Positions 34,021-44,924 are shown, counted from the first letter of the stretch. The stretch: DNA of 64,000 bases from Rhizomys pruinosus (GCA_009823505.1 VZQC01013712.1:3236040-3300039), one strand, 5' to 3'. Program-made: numbers and translations. Notes: generated by a model not told the origin, from the sequence alone.

Positions 34021-34469
34021 ACTTCAGAATCCTAAATATATAAACATAAAAGTACAAAGAAGAAAAAAACAATGAAATGGAACTATACTTGAGAATTTGA
34101 ATTATTTACTTTTTAAAAACCACAAGAAAAACAAACATTAGAAAAAGTAGATATGGTATAATAAATAGGAGATAAGGAAACTTCATTAAAATAATGAAAA
34201 TACTAACATAAATATAAGATAGACAGAGACTGTAAAGTATATTTTAAACTGGAACTACAGTAGCCATCAGGTACCCATGTGACCAGGAATGAAAGCATTC
34301 ATTAACACTAAAAGCACTGCATTGTCTACCTATCACATTCACAATATGTCTTTCTACTGACTTTCTATCATCTTCATGCTGCTTAGCATCAGGGTTATTT
34401 AGGTTAGAAAAGAGAATGTGAAGGGAGAGAGCATTATCACCTATCGAACATGGCATGAGAAGAGCACTG
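34021..34469. other. No gene or named repeat seen
   Basis: AT-rich, unique-looking. Confidence 0.45.
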
Positions 34470-34600
34470 GACTGCAACTAACTAGTGGCGTGACCTTGGG
34501 CATGCTACTTAACCTCTACAGATCTTAATTTCTTATCTCTAAGGTCCTTTTTCAGCTCTAAAATTGCAGGATTCTATGATGATATTAAAGTGAATGTGGT
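34470..34600 (+). mobile_element. MIR SINE remnant
   Basis: Forward MIR core: gagcactggactgca, ctagtggcgtgaccttgggc, acttaacctct, cttaatttcttatctcta. Confidence 0.75.
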
Positions 34601-34671
34601 GGTTAGCAATGATCCGTTTCTACTGATGACCAAAGTTAGAGCAAGTAAGTTCTGACAGCAGTGTCCTTTCA

Positions 34672-34730
34672 TTCACTCAACAAGCACTTATTGAACACCT
34701 ACTGTTTGTTCTAGGCTTGATCTTCTATAA
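34672..34730 (-). mobile_element. L2 3' end motif, reversed
   Basis: ttcactcaacaagcacttat followed by gaacacctactgtttgttc matches the reversed L2 3' end. Confidence 0.5.
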
Positions 34731-34869
34731 ATAATAAGATTGTAAGGAAGAAACAACCCCCCCAAATTACAATCCAACATGATAACCCTGCAATAGGTAG
34801 ACCAAGCATAGAAGATGTGTGATTAGTGACAAGAATGTTGAATGTATGAACTTTTAAGAGTTGGACGCA

Positions 34870-34962
34870 TTTCAATTCATTAGCCATTTAGCGACTTACT
34901 AGCTGTATTGCCTTAGGCAAATCACTTGCCTCTGTGAGTTTCATTTCCCTTGTATGTTCTCA
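34870..34962 (+). mobile_element. MIR SINE remnant
   Basis: gcgacttactagctgtattg, ccttaggcaaatcacttgcc, tctgtgagtttcatttccc: forward MIR core. Confidence 0.75.
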
Positions 34963-34976
34963 TATTTAAGAGTTAA

Positions 34977-35563
34977 TTCTGGCTGTTTTCTTTCATGGGC
35001 TGCCAGCTTGTCCAGGCATAACCTTTCAATCCTACTAATGAAGCACATGCAATTAGATATATAGGTATTTAAACAGTATAATATATAGCCTTTCGGTCCT
35101 ACAGTAGACCGTTTTGCATCTCATCCACCTGTGCCCCTTTTCTAAGCCTAGGGAACAATCTGCGGAAGAGGAGGCGTGGTAGAATGTAAGTGCTACGATT
35201 GGGATGAATGGTGAAACTACAACAATATAGACTGGACACTCATTTGATCAACTTGATTGAACATACAAGCCCCCCCTGCTGGATGGTGGGACCCATGAGC
35301 TGTGTGGGTTTGGGCACAACTGTTTGCAAATTAGTTTTATATGAAGGATGCTTGTACTCACAAACTATCACTTATTGTTAAAAAAAATGAAAACAAAACA
35401 AAACAAAAAACCAGAAAGATGCAGAAAAGTTACGGCAGAATGCATGATCTGGGATGGGTAGGGGTGGGGTGGGGGGAAGGGAAGGGGATATACGCCTGAA
35501 CTGAATTGGAAAATGATGTATGAAATACACAAAGCATCAATAAAAAAAATTAATTTATAAAAA
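34977..35563 (+). mobile_element. 5'-inverted L1-like insertion carrying module R
   Basis: 34979-35085 is module R sequence in reverse (matches the complement of 150-255). From about 35103 the same module continues forward to an A-rich stretch near 35375, followed by the L1 terminal module (gatgcagaaaagttacggca, G-rich tract, AATAAA tail). Exact 9-bp target-site duplication aagagttaa at 34968-34976 and 35564-35572. Inversion plus A-rich 3' end is typical of L1 twin priming. Confidence 0.75.
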
Positions 35564-35572
35564 AAGAGTTAA

Positions 35573-35942
35573 AAGCTACAGTCTGAGCCACCTAAATGTG
35601 TGATTCTCAAGCCTCCATAGAGGCAGGATACAGTCAGTTAGGTTTGAACTGGATTACAGTAGGTTCTAAGTGAATACAATTGAGGAAGAAGAAATGATGT
35701 ACACAATTTTTCAAGACAGTTGGCTCTGAAGAGAACTAGGGGAATGCAGTAGTAGCTAAAGGAGTATATAGAGTCACATAGAGGAGGTTATTTTTTTTTT
35801 TACATTTAATAGAAATTCTATAACAGCGTTAAATTTGTATGTATAAGATCTAGATGAGAAAGAGAAATTGATACAGACAGAAAGGAAATAATTTAAGAGT
35901 CCAAGTCTCTGTGGAGGCAACATCAGAAAAAATTGCCTCTGA
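35573..35942. other. No gene or named repeat seen
   Basis: Unique-looking sequence with a short T run near 35791. Confidence 0.45.
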
Positions 35943-36252
35943 TAAGAACACTTTCTTAGATGCAGGATAGTTATGGCAGAGTGCATGATCTGGGGTGGAG
36001 TGGGGGGAAAGGAAAGGGGAATATGTCTAAACTGAATTGAGAAATGATATCTGAAATACACAAAACATCAATAAAAACATTATAAAAATTTTAAATAGCT
36101 GGGCATGGTGGAAGGCAGAGGTAGGCAGATTTTTGTGAGTTCAAGGCCAGCCTGGTCTGTAGAACGAGTTCCAGGCCAGCTGTGACTACAGGGAGATCCT
36201 GTCTCCAAAAGTTCTAAAAAATAAAAAAAAAGTTAAGAACACTTTCTTAGAT
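35943..36252 (+). mobile_element. L1 3' end plus B1 inside one target-site duplication
   Basis: An exact 19-bp repeat taagaacactttcttagat flanks the unit (35943-35961 and 36234-36252). Inside are a 5'-truncated L1 terminal module (35962-36097) and a B1 (36098-36233) whose A-rich tail abuts the right-hand duplication. Confidence 0.9.
36098..36233 (+). mobile_element. B1 SINE with internal deletion
   Basis: gctgggcatggtgg is followed directly by aaggcagaggtaggcag, so the tttaatcccagcactcggg segment is missing. The rest is a normal B1 with an A-rich tail. Confidence 0.9.
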
Positions 36253-37040
36253 TGTGACACAGTCAGAAAGGAAAGGGTAGAAGCCTAGTAGGAAAGACTC
36301 ACCCAGAAAAGAATGTCTGTAAGTTCATCAAGCTTCTGGTGGGTAGGAGAATCAGGGCACAGATCTCAAACACTCTGGAAACCTGCCTTATGTTCTGTAC
36401 TCACTCTACAGCTGCCCTCCCAACCTCAAAATCATCCACCCAGAGCCACATCCTCTCTAATTTTCAGTAAAACTTTTTTCAAATAAAGGTCTCATAGTGA
36501 ATTTTACACTTTGAAATTATTGACAGAAAGATTTAGAAGGTCTTAAAAATTGTGAAGAGAGAAAGAAAGCACCAACGATTTCTTCAATAATTGAGTAGAT
36601 ATAACTGGAAGATTGGAAGATTACAGCAATGGGGAAAAATGAGTTTGTGGTAAGGAGTTTGTAGAAAGGACAAAGAAAATTATACTAAAGAGACTCATGA
36701 GAGCAATAAGAACCCCAACCTCATGTTCAGGTAACTTAATTAGTACATGGACAATATTACAGTATGTCAAGAAGGATATAGTGACTTTAGTCATTAAGCA
36801 CAGGAATTTGTAGAGGGTATGGTAAGAAACTAGAAGAATGTCGTTCATGTCTAATTGGAAAGTGAACAGAACAGTATGGAGGCTGAGCTGTGGCCAGGGA
36901 AGCTTAGGAAGTGAAATGGATTAAAGTTAGTTCTCTTTCTACTTTTATAACTGATTGAGAATTTCATACACACATATCATGCATTTTTATCAAATCGACA
37001 TCATTTTTTTCCTCTGCTATCCCCACTATTTCCTTTTTTT
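36253..37040. other. No gene or named repeat seen
   Basis: Unique-looking; short frames only. Confidence 0.45.
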
Positions 37041-37173
37041 TTTGTTTGTTTTAAGCCCATGGAACCCACTTAGTGCTACCAGTAGTCCTTCAGAGGCTGC
37101 ATCCCTGAAGAAAATTGACTATCCCTTCCCCCAACTGCCACCTATTGCCAATAGCTCTTCACAAAGAAGTGGC
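37041..37173 (+). repeat. Inverted repeat, left arm
   Basis: Reverse complement of 37647-37813. Shared blocks include ttttaagcccatg, cacttagtgctacca, cttcagaggctgcatccctg, aagaaaattga and attgccaatagctcttcaca. It resembles a rodent dispersed repeat found in L1 3'UTRs, by recall. Confidence 0.85.
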
Positions 37174-37229
37174 ACTTCCTAACCAACTCACCCATGCTGA
37201 AATTTTATCTGAATTGATCTTGCACATTT

Positions 37230-37333
37230 AAGAAAGGATCTCATTATGTAGTCCAGACTGGTGTGGAACTTGCCGTCTTTTTGCCTCAGTTTCCTAAAGC
37301 TGGGATTTCAGGCCTGTGCTCCCATGCCCTGCA
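37230..37333 (-). mobile_element. Divergent B1-like SINE
   Basis: Reversed B1 outline (aggatctcattatgtagtcc, agactggtgtggaactt, aaagctgggatttcaggcct) with many changes and a missing segment; an old B1 or proto-B1. Confidence 0.6.
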
Positions 37334-37646
37334 GACTAGTTCTGTCAGTCTCTTAGAGGAGGCTCTTAAGTTCACTTTAGCTTGGAGGTTAAAATATTTC
37401 ATTCAGTGACCATCTTCATCTCTAAGATAACCACATTTTTGGTCTACATACAGCAATGTGAGGGCTACTGATTTAGGAGTCAAATGGAGAAAGGGCATAG
37501 TATACAGGGCAGCAGCTCCCTTAAGGCTGACACAGTGTAATGGAGTTAGTGACTACAGAAGACACCATTTTAGCCTTCACCTGATGAATCATCTGTTGGT
37601 GGCAGCAGCTTTGTCTTTGTTTTCACATATAGTATGATATGAACCA
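37334..37646. other. Spacer of the inverted repeat
   Basis: Unique-looking sequence between the arms; no gene seen. Confidence 0.45.
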
Positions 37647-37813
37647 GCCACTTCTTTGTGAAGAGCTATTGGCAATAGATGGCTGTTGGGGGACAGGATA
37701 CTCAATTTTCTTCAGGGATGCAGCCTCTGAAGAACTACCCCATGCTCCAGTAGATGGGCCTATCGAGTAGATGGTAGCACTAAGTGGGTCATGGGCTTAA
37801 AACAAACAAACAA
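37647..37813 (-). repeat. Inverted repeat, right arm
   Basis: Counterpart of 37041-37173 in reverse orientation, with about 35 extra bases in the middle. Confidence 0.85.
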
Positions 37814-38360
37814 AAAACTCATCAAGAATATTGGCACGGAATGTCTCTCAACCCTAGCTGCCTCTCCTTCACTAGGCCAGCTTTATAAGGGCAATGACAA
37901 ATAGTAAATATGTGCAGTGGAAAATAAGGAAACAATTTGTTGTGCATAATCTCCAGGCTCATCTGTAGGGGAAGACTGTCAGAACAAAGGAAGTCCAACA
38001 TTATGCTTTCCTTTTCAAGCAGTTGATCATTGTCAAAGCTATCCATGCATATTGCACTGGTTTGAAGAGGCCCTGAGTCTTCGCTAGAAATTGCATGATA
38101 AATGAATTTCAATGGGCAGCCACAACATTGTCTCAACTTAGGGCTGGACTCTCATTGGGGAGAGTGGTGCTACACCTAGGCCCATCGCTCATCATCAACA
38201 AGTGATAACATTTACTCCATCATGAGCAGATAGTCACTTCATCAATGTATGTTTCCTCCTTTCAGTTTTATGGACTGGTATATTCTAAGGCTTCTGGTCA
38301 TATATTACTAGAACTGTAAGTTCAAGCAGACCATAAACCTAAGCACAGCTAACACATTCT
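37814..38360. other. No gene or named repeat seen
   Basis: Unique-looking; a 104-codon reverse frame (37822-38136) has no recognisable domain. Confidence 0.4.
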
Positions 38361-38412
38361 CAGATGATACCAATGCTACTGGTTTGGGGGCATACTTTGA
38401 GGACCATTGGTC
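38361..38412 (+). mobile_element. MER5-type hAT fragment
   Basis: cagatgataccaatgctact, ggtttgggggcatactttga, ggaccattgg: the right end of the MER5A family. Confidence 0.6.
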
Positions 38413-39023
38413 TAATTGGTATTTTGTCTTCATTTGTACTACTTGCTAATCAACACATCTTCCCAGACCAGACCTTATCAATTGAAAGTAAGTGGCCAAT
38501 AAATTTTCCTAGGAGAAGTAGAGCCCCCAAACAAGCTCCCCTCCAAATGTGACTGCGAATAACACCACAGTCTTACAATCATCAGGACTTGAAATCTCTC
38601 CTTTTTTTCATCTTTTTGAGACAGGGTTTCACTTTATTCCCTGATGGCCTGGAACTCCTCTATTTTGTTCCTGTCTAAATAATCTTCTAGTCCTTTCAGA
38701 ACTTCCTGTAAAATATATATTATGTCTTTCCTCAATTTCAACATTCTGGTTCAGGCATGTATTATCTCATACCAGCATGAACCATAAGTTTTTTTATTTC
38801 TTTTTACTAACCAGTATAATACATTACCACTGGGCTAATCTGTCTTTCATAAAATTTTTTCCAGTTCAACATTTCCTCCTTCTTTAACATGTGACCTAAT
38901 TAATCCATAAGCCTTCCAGATATCCTGATTCATTGGGCCCAATAATCACTGGCCTTCCACCATGTTCTCTGCCTCTGCAAATAGCTAAATCTACTCTATA
39001 GTTAATGGCTCTGGAGATGTGAT
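38413..39023. other. Mostly unique; short B1 fragment
   Basis: 38603-38668 holds a reversed B1 fragment (tttttgagacagggtttcac ... gatggcctggaactcctc). The remainder shows nothing recognisable. Confidence 0.5.
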
Positions 39024-39039
39024 CCTAAAAGAACATCTT

Positions 39040-39282
39040 TTTTTTTTATTTTATTTATTTATTTATTTATGTGTATGAATGTACTGTCTGCATGTAGGTT
39101 TGTGTGCCCGTGTCGTGCAATGCCGCGGAGGTCAGAAGAGGGTCTCGGATTCCCCTGGAACTGGAGTTCTCCTGGAATTGGAGTTACAGATGGTTCTCAG
39201 CCGCCATGTGGGTGCTGGGGATCAAACCCGGGTCCTCTGCAAGAGCAGTTGGCACTCTCAACCGCTGGGCCATCTCTCCAGC
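39040..39282 (-). mobile_element. B2-type SINE, full length
   Basis: Reads in reverse from ggctggagagatggccc to an (AAAT)n/A tail. The A box TGGCCCAGCGG fits the pol III consensus; the B box GTTTGATCC has one mismatch. A 14-bp unit in the body is tandemly doubled (39158-39188). Exact 16-bp target-site duplication cctaaaagaacatctt at 39024-39039 and 39283-39298. Confidence 0.95.
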
Positions 39283-39298
39283 CCTAAAAGAACATCTT

Positions 39299-39474
39299 GT
39301 ATTGGTAACATGTGGAATATACAATAAAAACACATATTCCTGAATCCCTCCGACATCTTGATTCAAAATATCTGCGAGCAAAGCCTAGGAATCTTTTATC
39401 AAGCATGGCAAGATAATTCAGTAAACACTAAAACTGTAGAACCACATCTACGGTCTACTGCTTAAATAGAATCT
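39299..39474. other. No named repeat seen
   Basis: Unique-looking sequence. Confidence 0.4.
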
Positions 39475-39905
39475 ATTATCACCCTTTATATCTTGTCTAC
39501 CCCTGTGTTAGAAATAAATCCTAAATTTAGAAGCTTAAGACTACACATTTTTATATCACTGTCACTATGGGTCAGAAACACAACCCCAGATTAGATGTGT
39601 CTTTTGATTTCAGGATCACTGAAATGCTGAAATCAAGTTGTTACTCTGGCCTACAGTCTTCTCAAGGCCCAACTAATGGAAGATCTACTGCCAACTTCAT
39701 TCACATGGCCATAAGTGGAATTCACTTCCTAGGCTGTTGTACTGAGGGCTTCAAATCCTCACCAGCTTTTAAGTAGTAACTGACCTCATTTCGACACCAT
39801 GTGGGCCTCTCCACAGGTCAGTTCACAATATAGCCACTTATTTCATGTTTCATTAGAACAAATAAGCAAATAAAGCTAGAGCAAAAGAGTAGCAGTAAAG
39901 AAGTT
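39475..39905 (+). repeat. Ancient mammalian interspersed repeat, family unassigned
   Basis: The blocks atgggtcagaaacac, cattcacatggccataag, gctgttgtactgagggcttc and accatgtgggcctctccaca follow the order of a common mammalian repeat I recall but cannot name with certainty. Confidence 0.4.
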
Positions 39906-40059
39906 TCTTTTTAATCACCTAGTAATACAAATTGACATAATATTTTGTTGAAGCCCTCTTTGTTAGAAGGCAGTGACTAGATCCTGCATACATTCAATGG
40001 AAGGAAAGGGATTTCACAAAGGTGTAACTACCAGGAAGTAGGGATCATTAAAATCAATT

Positions 40060-40228
40060 TCATGCCAGATATGGTACTGTACACATTTAATCACAGCACT
40101 CAGGATGCAGAAGATAAAGCTCTGTGAGACTGGGGCCAGCCTGTTCTACATAAGGAGTTCCAGAACATTTGGGGCAACAGAGAGACTCTGTCTCAAAAAA
40201 AATAAATAAATAAATAAATAAATAACAG
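40060..40228 (+). mobile_element. B1 SINE, diverged
   Basis: gccagatatggtactgtaca, tttaatcacagcactcagga, ggggccagcctgttctacat, gagactctgtctcaaaa, then an (AAAT)n tail at 40200-40225. Confidence 0.85.
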
Positions 40229-40490
40229 AAAAAAAAATCCCTTTCAGAAACAGTCTACCCTGCCCTTCTCTATGTCAAATATTCACATTATCCCATTTCT
40301 TGCCTATTTATACAGCCACTACAAAATTAGAAGCCACAGTAATCTGGTCAACAAGAAAATAATACATAAATGTATTTGGCTCCTTACTTTACAAAAGACT
40401 CTGATTCTTAGTGAAGGCGGAAAGCAATTGATCAAGACCCAAAGTGGATATTTGAGACCTTCTTACAAACACGTATTCACCAATTTAGCC

Positions 40491-40670
40491 AGTTTTCAAC
40501 CCGGCTGCAGATTAGAATATCTGGCGAGCTTTTTACAAAAAAATACTGGTGCCCAGGGTCCCACTACAAACAATTTAAATCAGAATTTCTTGATGCCAGG
40601 GCTATATAATCAGCATTTTTAAAAGATCTCTAGGTGATTCAAATATACAGTTAGGATTGAAAACCCCTGG
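40491..40670 (+). mobile_element. hAT-Charlie-type MITE (MER5/MER20-like)
   Basis: Ends agttttcaacccggctgcag and gttaggattgaaaacccctg form an imperfect terminal inverted repeat. Interior blocks gagctttttacaaaaaaata and ttaaatcagaatttcttga match this mammalian family. Confidence 0.65.
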
Positions 40671-41454
40671 GCTGGCCTTTTCCTCCATGCTAAGCTGCAT
40701 TTTGGAAAGCTCTTACATGCCACTAACTTCTGCATAAGATAGGTTACAAACTTCTTCTGCCTGACTTGGAAATTCCCTGGGAAGAAGAAACAATTGTATA
40801 CCAGTTCTCAAAAATAGCAAAAGATGTGTAACCGAGGTGGCCTGAGAGACAGCATCAGTTCTGAGACATGGATAGGCCAGAACAAAAGCACAAGAAGTCA
40901 ATATGTATTTGATCACTGCCTGCTATAAACCTGGTAATGGGCCCAGAACTGAAGGCAGAAGAAAGAAGTAAAAAATAAGGCTCCTAAATAAATGATAAGG
41001 CTCCTAAGACAGAGGTTGCAAACTGGCAGCCCACGTATGTCTCAAAAATGTGCAGCATGCACATAAATATGTGTATATGGTGTGCATAGGTAGCATGTGT
41101 ATATTGCTCACTGCAATCAAAGTTTACAAAAATTTATTCATAGACATGAATTATTTACAATTGGAAATAGATGGGAAATATTAATTTGCATCCTTGCTAT
41201 ATTAAATTCAAAAAGTGAACATTTTTCTTCCAGTAGCCATATAACATCACTGAGGAATTAAACTCTATATATAAACCACCATGCAAACTTATTTGTTACC
41301 AGTGAAATCAGGGAAAGAGGCAGTATCTACATAATGTGAGGCTTACAGTGAACAATAATATATAGAATTAACAAAATATTCATAAAAGGCACTCGGTAAA
41401 TGTCCATGAATATATAATAAGCATCATTACAAACAATTCAATGCTTCCTATCAA
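40671..41454. other. No gene seen
   Basis: Unique-looking; 41005-41035 (cagaggttgcaaactggcag) weakly resembles the end of another hAT-Charlie element. Confidence 0.4.
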
Positions 41455-41464
41455 CAAATATTTT

Positions 41465-42559
41465 TCTTAATTTTATTGAACTTTTGCACATTTCATACAA
41501 TGTTTGTTAATCAAATTTAGACCCATCCCCTCTTCCATGCCCCCACCTTCCCAGAGCTCAGAAAAGGATTTCTAAGTCAGACAGCAGCTACACAGGAAAT
41601 AAGGTTAACTACCAACAGGTGGGACCTCATTAAACTCAAAATCTTCTGCACAGCGAAAGAAATGATCAAAGAAGTGAAGAGAAAACCCACAGAGTTGTAG
41701 GAAACCTTCACCAGTGATACATCTGACAGTGGGTTAACATCCAGAATATATAAATTACTCAAAAAAAAAAGGAGCAAGAAAACAAATGACCTGCTGACCT
41801 GCTCAAAAGATGGAGTAAAGAGCTGAACAGAGACTTCACAAATGAACAAGTAAAGATAGCTGAGAAACATCTTTAAAAGTGTTCAACAAACTTAATAATT
41901 AGGGAAATGCAAATTAAAATCACTTTAACATTTTATCTTACCCAGGCAAGTCTATCTATGATCAAGAAAATAAATGATACAAAATGCTGGAGAGGTTGTG
42001 GGGAAAGGGGAACACTCATCCACTCCTGGTGGGAATGCAAACTCATGCTACCCCTATGGAAAGCAGTGTGGAGAACTCTTTAAAAACTCAAAATTAACCT
42101 ACCACCTGATCCAGGCATACCACTCCTGGGTATATACCCACAAGACTCATCCTATTGTAGGATGAGTCTTGTGCACAACCATGTTTATTGCACAGCTCGC
42201 TTCAAAATAGTGAAGAGCTGGATGCAACCCAAGTTGCATCAGTCCCTCAACTGATGAGTGGATAAAGAAAATGTGATACATCCACAATGGAGTTCTATGC
42301 AATGGTAAAGAAAAATGACATCATGAAATTTGCAGGTAAATGGATGGAACTCGAAGCCATTATGCTAAGTGAAGTTAACACAGTCCCAGAAAAACAAACG
42401 ACGTATGGTGTCCCTCATTTGTGAATCCTAGCACCAAATCCTTATTTGTAAAGCAAACTGAGTAATTTTTCTTCTTTTTAGTAAATATAATACCTGATGC
42501 TTCTATAAAAAGTATATTAAAACATATATCAACTTACTATGTAATTTAGGAATGTAAAG
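41465..42559 (-). mobile_element. 5'-inverted L1
   Basis: 41465-41563 is the reversed L1 terminal module (ttttattgaacttttgcaca, catgcccccacc). From 41564 to 42559 the sequence is forward L1 ORF2 through the middle of the 3'UTR, ending without a tail. A 10-bp repeat caaatatttt flanks the unit (41455-41464 and 42560-42569), although part of it may be L1 sequence. This is the layout of twin priming with a deletion at the switch. The ORF2 part is frameshifted. Confidence 0.75.
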
Positions 42560-42569
42560 CAAATATTTT

Positions 42570-42814
42570 AAATCTGACATGGTGCTTTTAAAAAATTGGA
42601 ATTTATTGCCAATATTTAAAATACACAATTTGTATATAAAGATCTATATATATGAGGCTTGTCTTTTAAAAACTGGTGTCTCTGGCAACACTACTCATAT
42701 TCCTAATGGTACCAATCAATAAAAGTAAACAGTGGTTATCTATTTATGCCATTCTCTCCCCAAAGGGACATACTTCACTATTTGACACCCTTTCCCTTGC
42801 CCCCACAGACCTCT
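42570..42814. other. No named repeat seen
   Basis: AT-rich, unique-looking. Confidence 0.4.
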
Positions 42815-42820
42815 GGAAGG

Positions 42821-43098
42821 CAGTGTATCAGAGCATTAAGGACTGTAGTAGACTCTGGGGTAGCAATGATTTGTACCCAAAGGCTATTGCTGCCTGTAAA
42901 TGTTTAATGATGTGACTCAGTATGTTATTTAACTTCTCTGTGCCATGGTCTCTTTTTTTCTGAAAATTAGAAGTATTAAAAAAACTTACTTTACAGAATC
43001 TTTAAGAGGATTAAGAGAGTGAGTTAATATATATGAAGGGCTTAGCACAGTGTTTGGGTAAAAAAAGTAGGCAACTCAGTAAATACTAGCTATTGCTA
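42821..43098 (+). mobile_element. MIR SINE, near full length
   Basis: Runs from cagtgtatcagagcattaag through gactcagtatgttatttaac, aagaggattaagagag and gcttagcacagtgtttgg to cagtaaatactagctattg, the full forward MIR order with moderate decay. Confidence 0.85.
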
Positions 43099-43302
43099 TG
43101 AGTTGAAAGCAATATAACACAGCAGTTGAGAGCACAAGTACTGCTAGAAAAACCAAAACCACATTTTCTCACTTATATGTGTAATCTAAAACAATGAAAC
43201 TCATAGAAGCAGAGCATATATATTGCTGGCTATTTGTCAAAGGATGCAAAAGTTCAACTGGATAGGAAAAATAAATAAGAGTTTTAGTATAAGAAAAGCA
43301 TG

Positions 43303-43650
43303 TAAGCACTGGAGAGATGAATCAGTTAATAAACTGCTTGCTCCTCAAGCATGAGGACTCAACTTCAGGGCCCCAGGAACCTATGTAAAATGCTTATTAT
43401 TCTTACACACATCTATAATCCCAGAGCTGGAAAAATAGAGGCAAGTGGATCCCTGGAGCACTCGTTAGCCAGCCTAGTCAAATCGGTGAGCTCCAGGGCC
43501 AGCAAAAGACACTCTCTGAAAAATAAAGGGGAGAGGAATTAAAGAAGACAACCCAAATTCACATTTACCCTCTACATGCAGACATCCACTGGAACATGTA
43601 CATGCACACCACACATACAGACATACACACAATTTAAAACATTTTAAAAT
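43303..43650 (+). mobile_element. Composite SINE (B2/B3-like head, B1-like middle)
   Basis: A tRNA-like head (cactggagagatgaatcagt, gctcctcaagcatgagga) is followed by a B1-like part (tctataatcccagagctgg, ggcaagtggatccctggagc, cggtgagctccagggccagc) and a CA-rich tail. A known rodent dimeric arrangement. Confidence 0.65.
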
Positions 43651-43737
43651 AAAGTATTTAAGGTGATAGATATGTTATTTACATAGAATCATCCTACACC
43701 ATATACACATATAGCATAACATCACTGAGTGAGTACC

Positions 43738-44146
43738 TGTGTTGGATAGATTATTTTGTTAATTTGACACACCTGGGTTTGAGGGAGCCTCAGCTGGAGA
43801 TTTTCTTCCTTTGGACTGGCCTGTAGCCATGTCTCTGGGGCATTTTCTTGATTGTTGAGTGATATAGGAGGGCCCAGCCCACTGTGGGTGGTGACATGCC
43901 TGGGCAAGTGGTCCTGTATTGTATAAAAAAGCAAGTTGAGCATGGGCCAAAGCAAACCAGTAAGCAGCATTCCTCTGTGGCCTGTGCTTCAGCTCCTGCC
44001 TCCAGGTTCCTGCCCTGAGATCCTCCCACCTTGGGCTCCCTAAGTGATGAACTGTGACCTGGGAGATTTAAGATAAATAAACCCTTTCCTTCCCAAGTTG
44101 GTTTGGGTCAGAGTGTTTTGTCACAGCCAACTGAAGGCAAATGAAG
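43738..44146 (+). mobile_element. LTR-like rodent repeat, family unassigned
   Basis: Blocks gggcattttcttgattgttg, gagggcccagcccactgtgg, cagtaagcagcattcctctg, tgatgaactgtgacctggga and gataaataaaccctttcc match a common rodent dispersed repeat in which an AATAAA lies near the 3' end. The reverse frames of 60-80 codons here are spurious. Confidence 0.55.
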
Positions 44147-44244
44147 ACACTGTCCTTGAAATTACATACAGTTACAATTCATCAAAACATGAAATAGAAA
44201 AAGAAACTCACCAAAAATAAAAACTAAGCAAACTGCACATACAC

Positions 44245-44375
44245 TGAAATCAGGGCCAAAATCCCAGCTCTAGAACATTAGTTGTGTGAACTTAAACAAT
44301 TTCTGTTCTTCAGTCTTGTTTGTAAAATGAAGATAGCAATGATAACTACCTTGTTAGAGGTCTTGTGAGAGGCTC
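44245..44375 (+). mobile_element. MIR SINE remnant
   Basis: aaaatcccagctctagaaca, ttagttgtgtgaacttaaac, tttgtaaaatgaagatagca: forward MIR. Confidence 0.75.
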
Positions 44376-44405
44376 CCTGGCAGTGGTAAAAAGACCAGGA
44401 ATAAT

Positions 44406-44572
44406 ACCTAGGCGTGGTGGTACATGCCTTTAATCCCAGCACTCGGGAGGCAGAGGTAGGTGGATATCTGTGAGTTCAAGGCCAGCCTGGTCTACAGAGT
44501 GAGCTTCAGGCCAACTGGGACTAAAGGGAGATCCTGTCTCAAAAATACCAAAAAGAAAAAAAAATAAAAAAA
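44406..44572 (+). mobile_element. B1 SINE
   Basis: ctaggcgtggtggtacatgc through gagatcctgtctcaaaaata with an A-rich tail; well preserved. Confidence 0.95.
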
Positions 44573-44645
44573 CTGAGAGAACCTAACAGCGGGATCAGCA
44601 AAACGAAAAAACTTTCAAAGTGTGGGGTTTTTTGTTGATGGTGGG

Positions 44646-44798
44646 GTTTTTTTGGTCTTTTTTGAGACAGGGTCTCCCTTCAGTCCCAGCTGGCCTGGAG
44701 CTTGCTATATAGACCAGGCTCTCCTTGAACTCACAGACATCCACCTGCCTCTGCCTCCCGAGTGCAAGGACCAAAGGCATGCACTACCACGCCCGGCC
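44646..44798 (-). mobile_element. B1 SINE
   Basis: Reversed B1 (tttgagacagggtctccctt ... ctaccacgcccggcc), 73 bases after a forward B1, so the two can pair as an inverted repeat. Confidence 0.95.
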
Positions 44799-44899
44799 TA
44801 AGACAGTTCTTAGCTGCCATGTGAGTGGTGGGATCCGAACCCAGGTCCTCTACAAAAGCAGTTAGCGCTCCCAACCTCTGAGCCATCTCTCCAGCCCCA
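44799..44899 (-). mobile_element. B2 head fragment
   Basis: Reversed B2 head: tgggatccgaacccaggtcc, aaaagcagttagcgctccca, tctgagccatctctccagcc; abuts the B1. Confidence 0.9.
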
Positions 44900-44924
44900 C
44901 AAAATATTTTTTGTTTGTTTGTTT

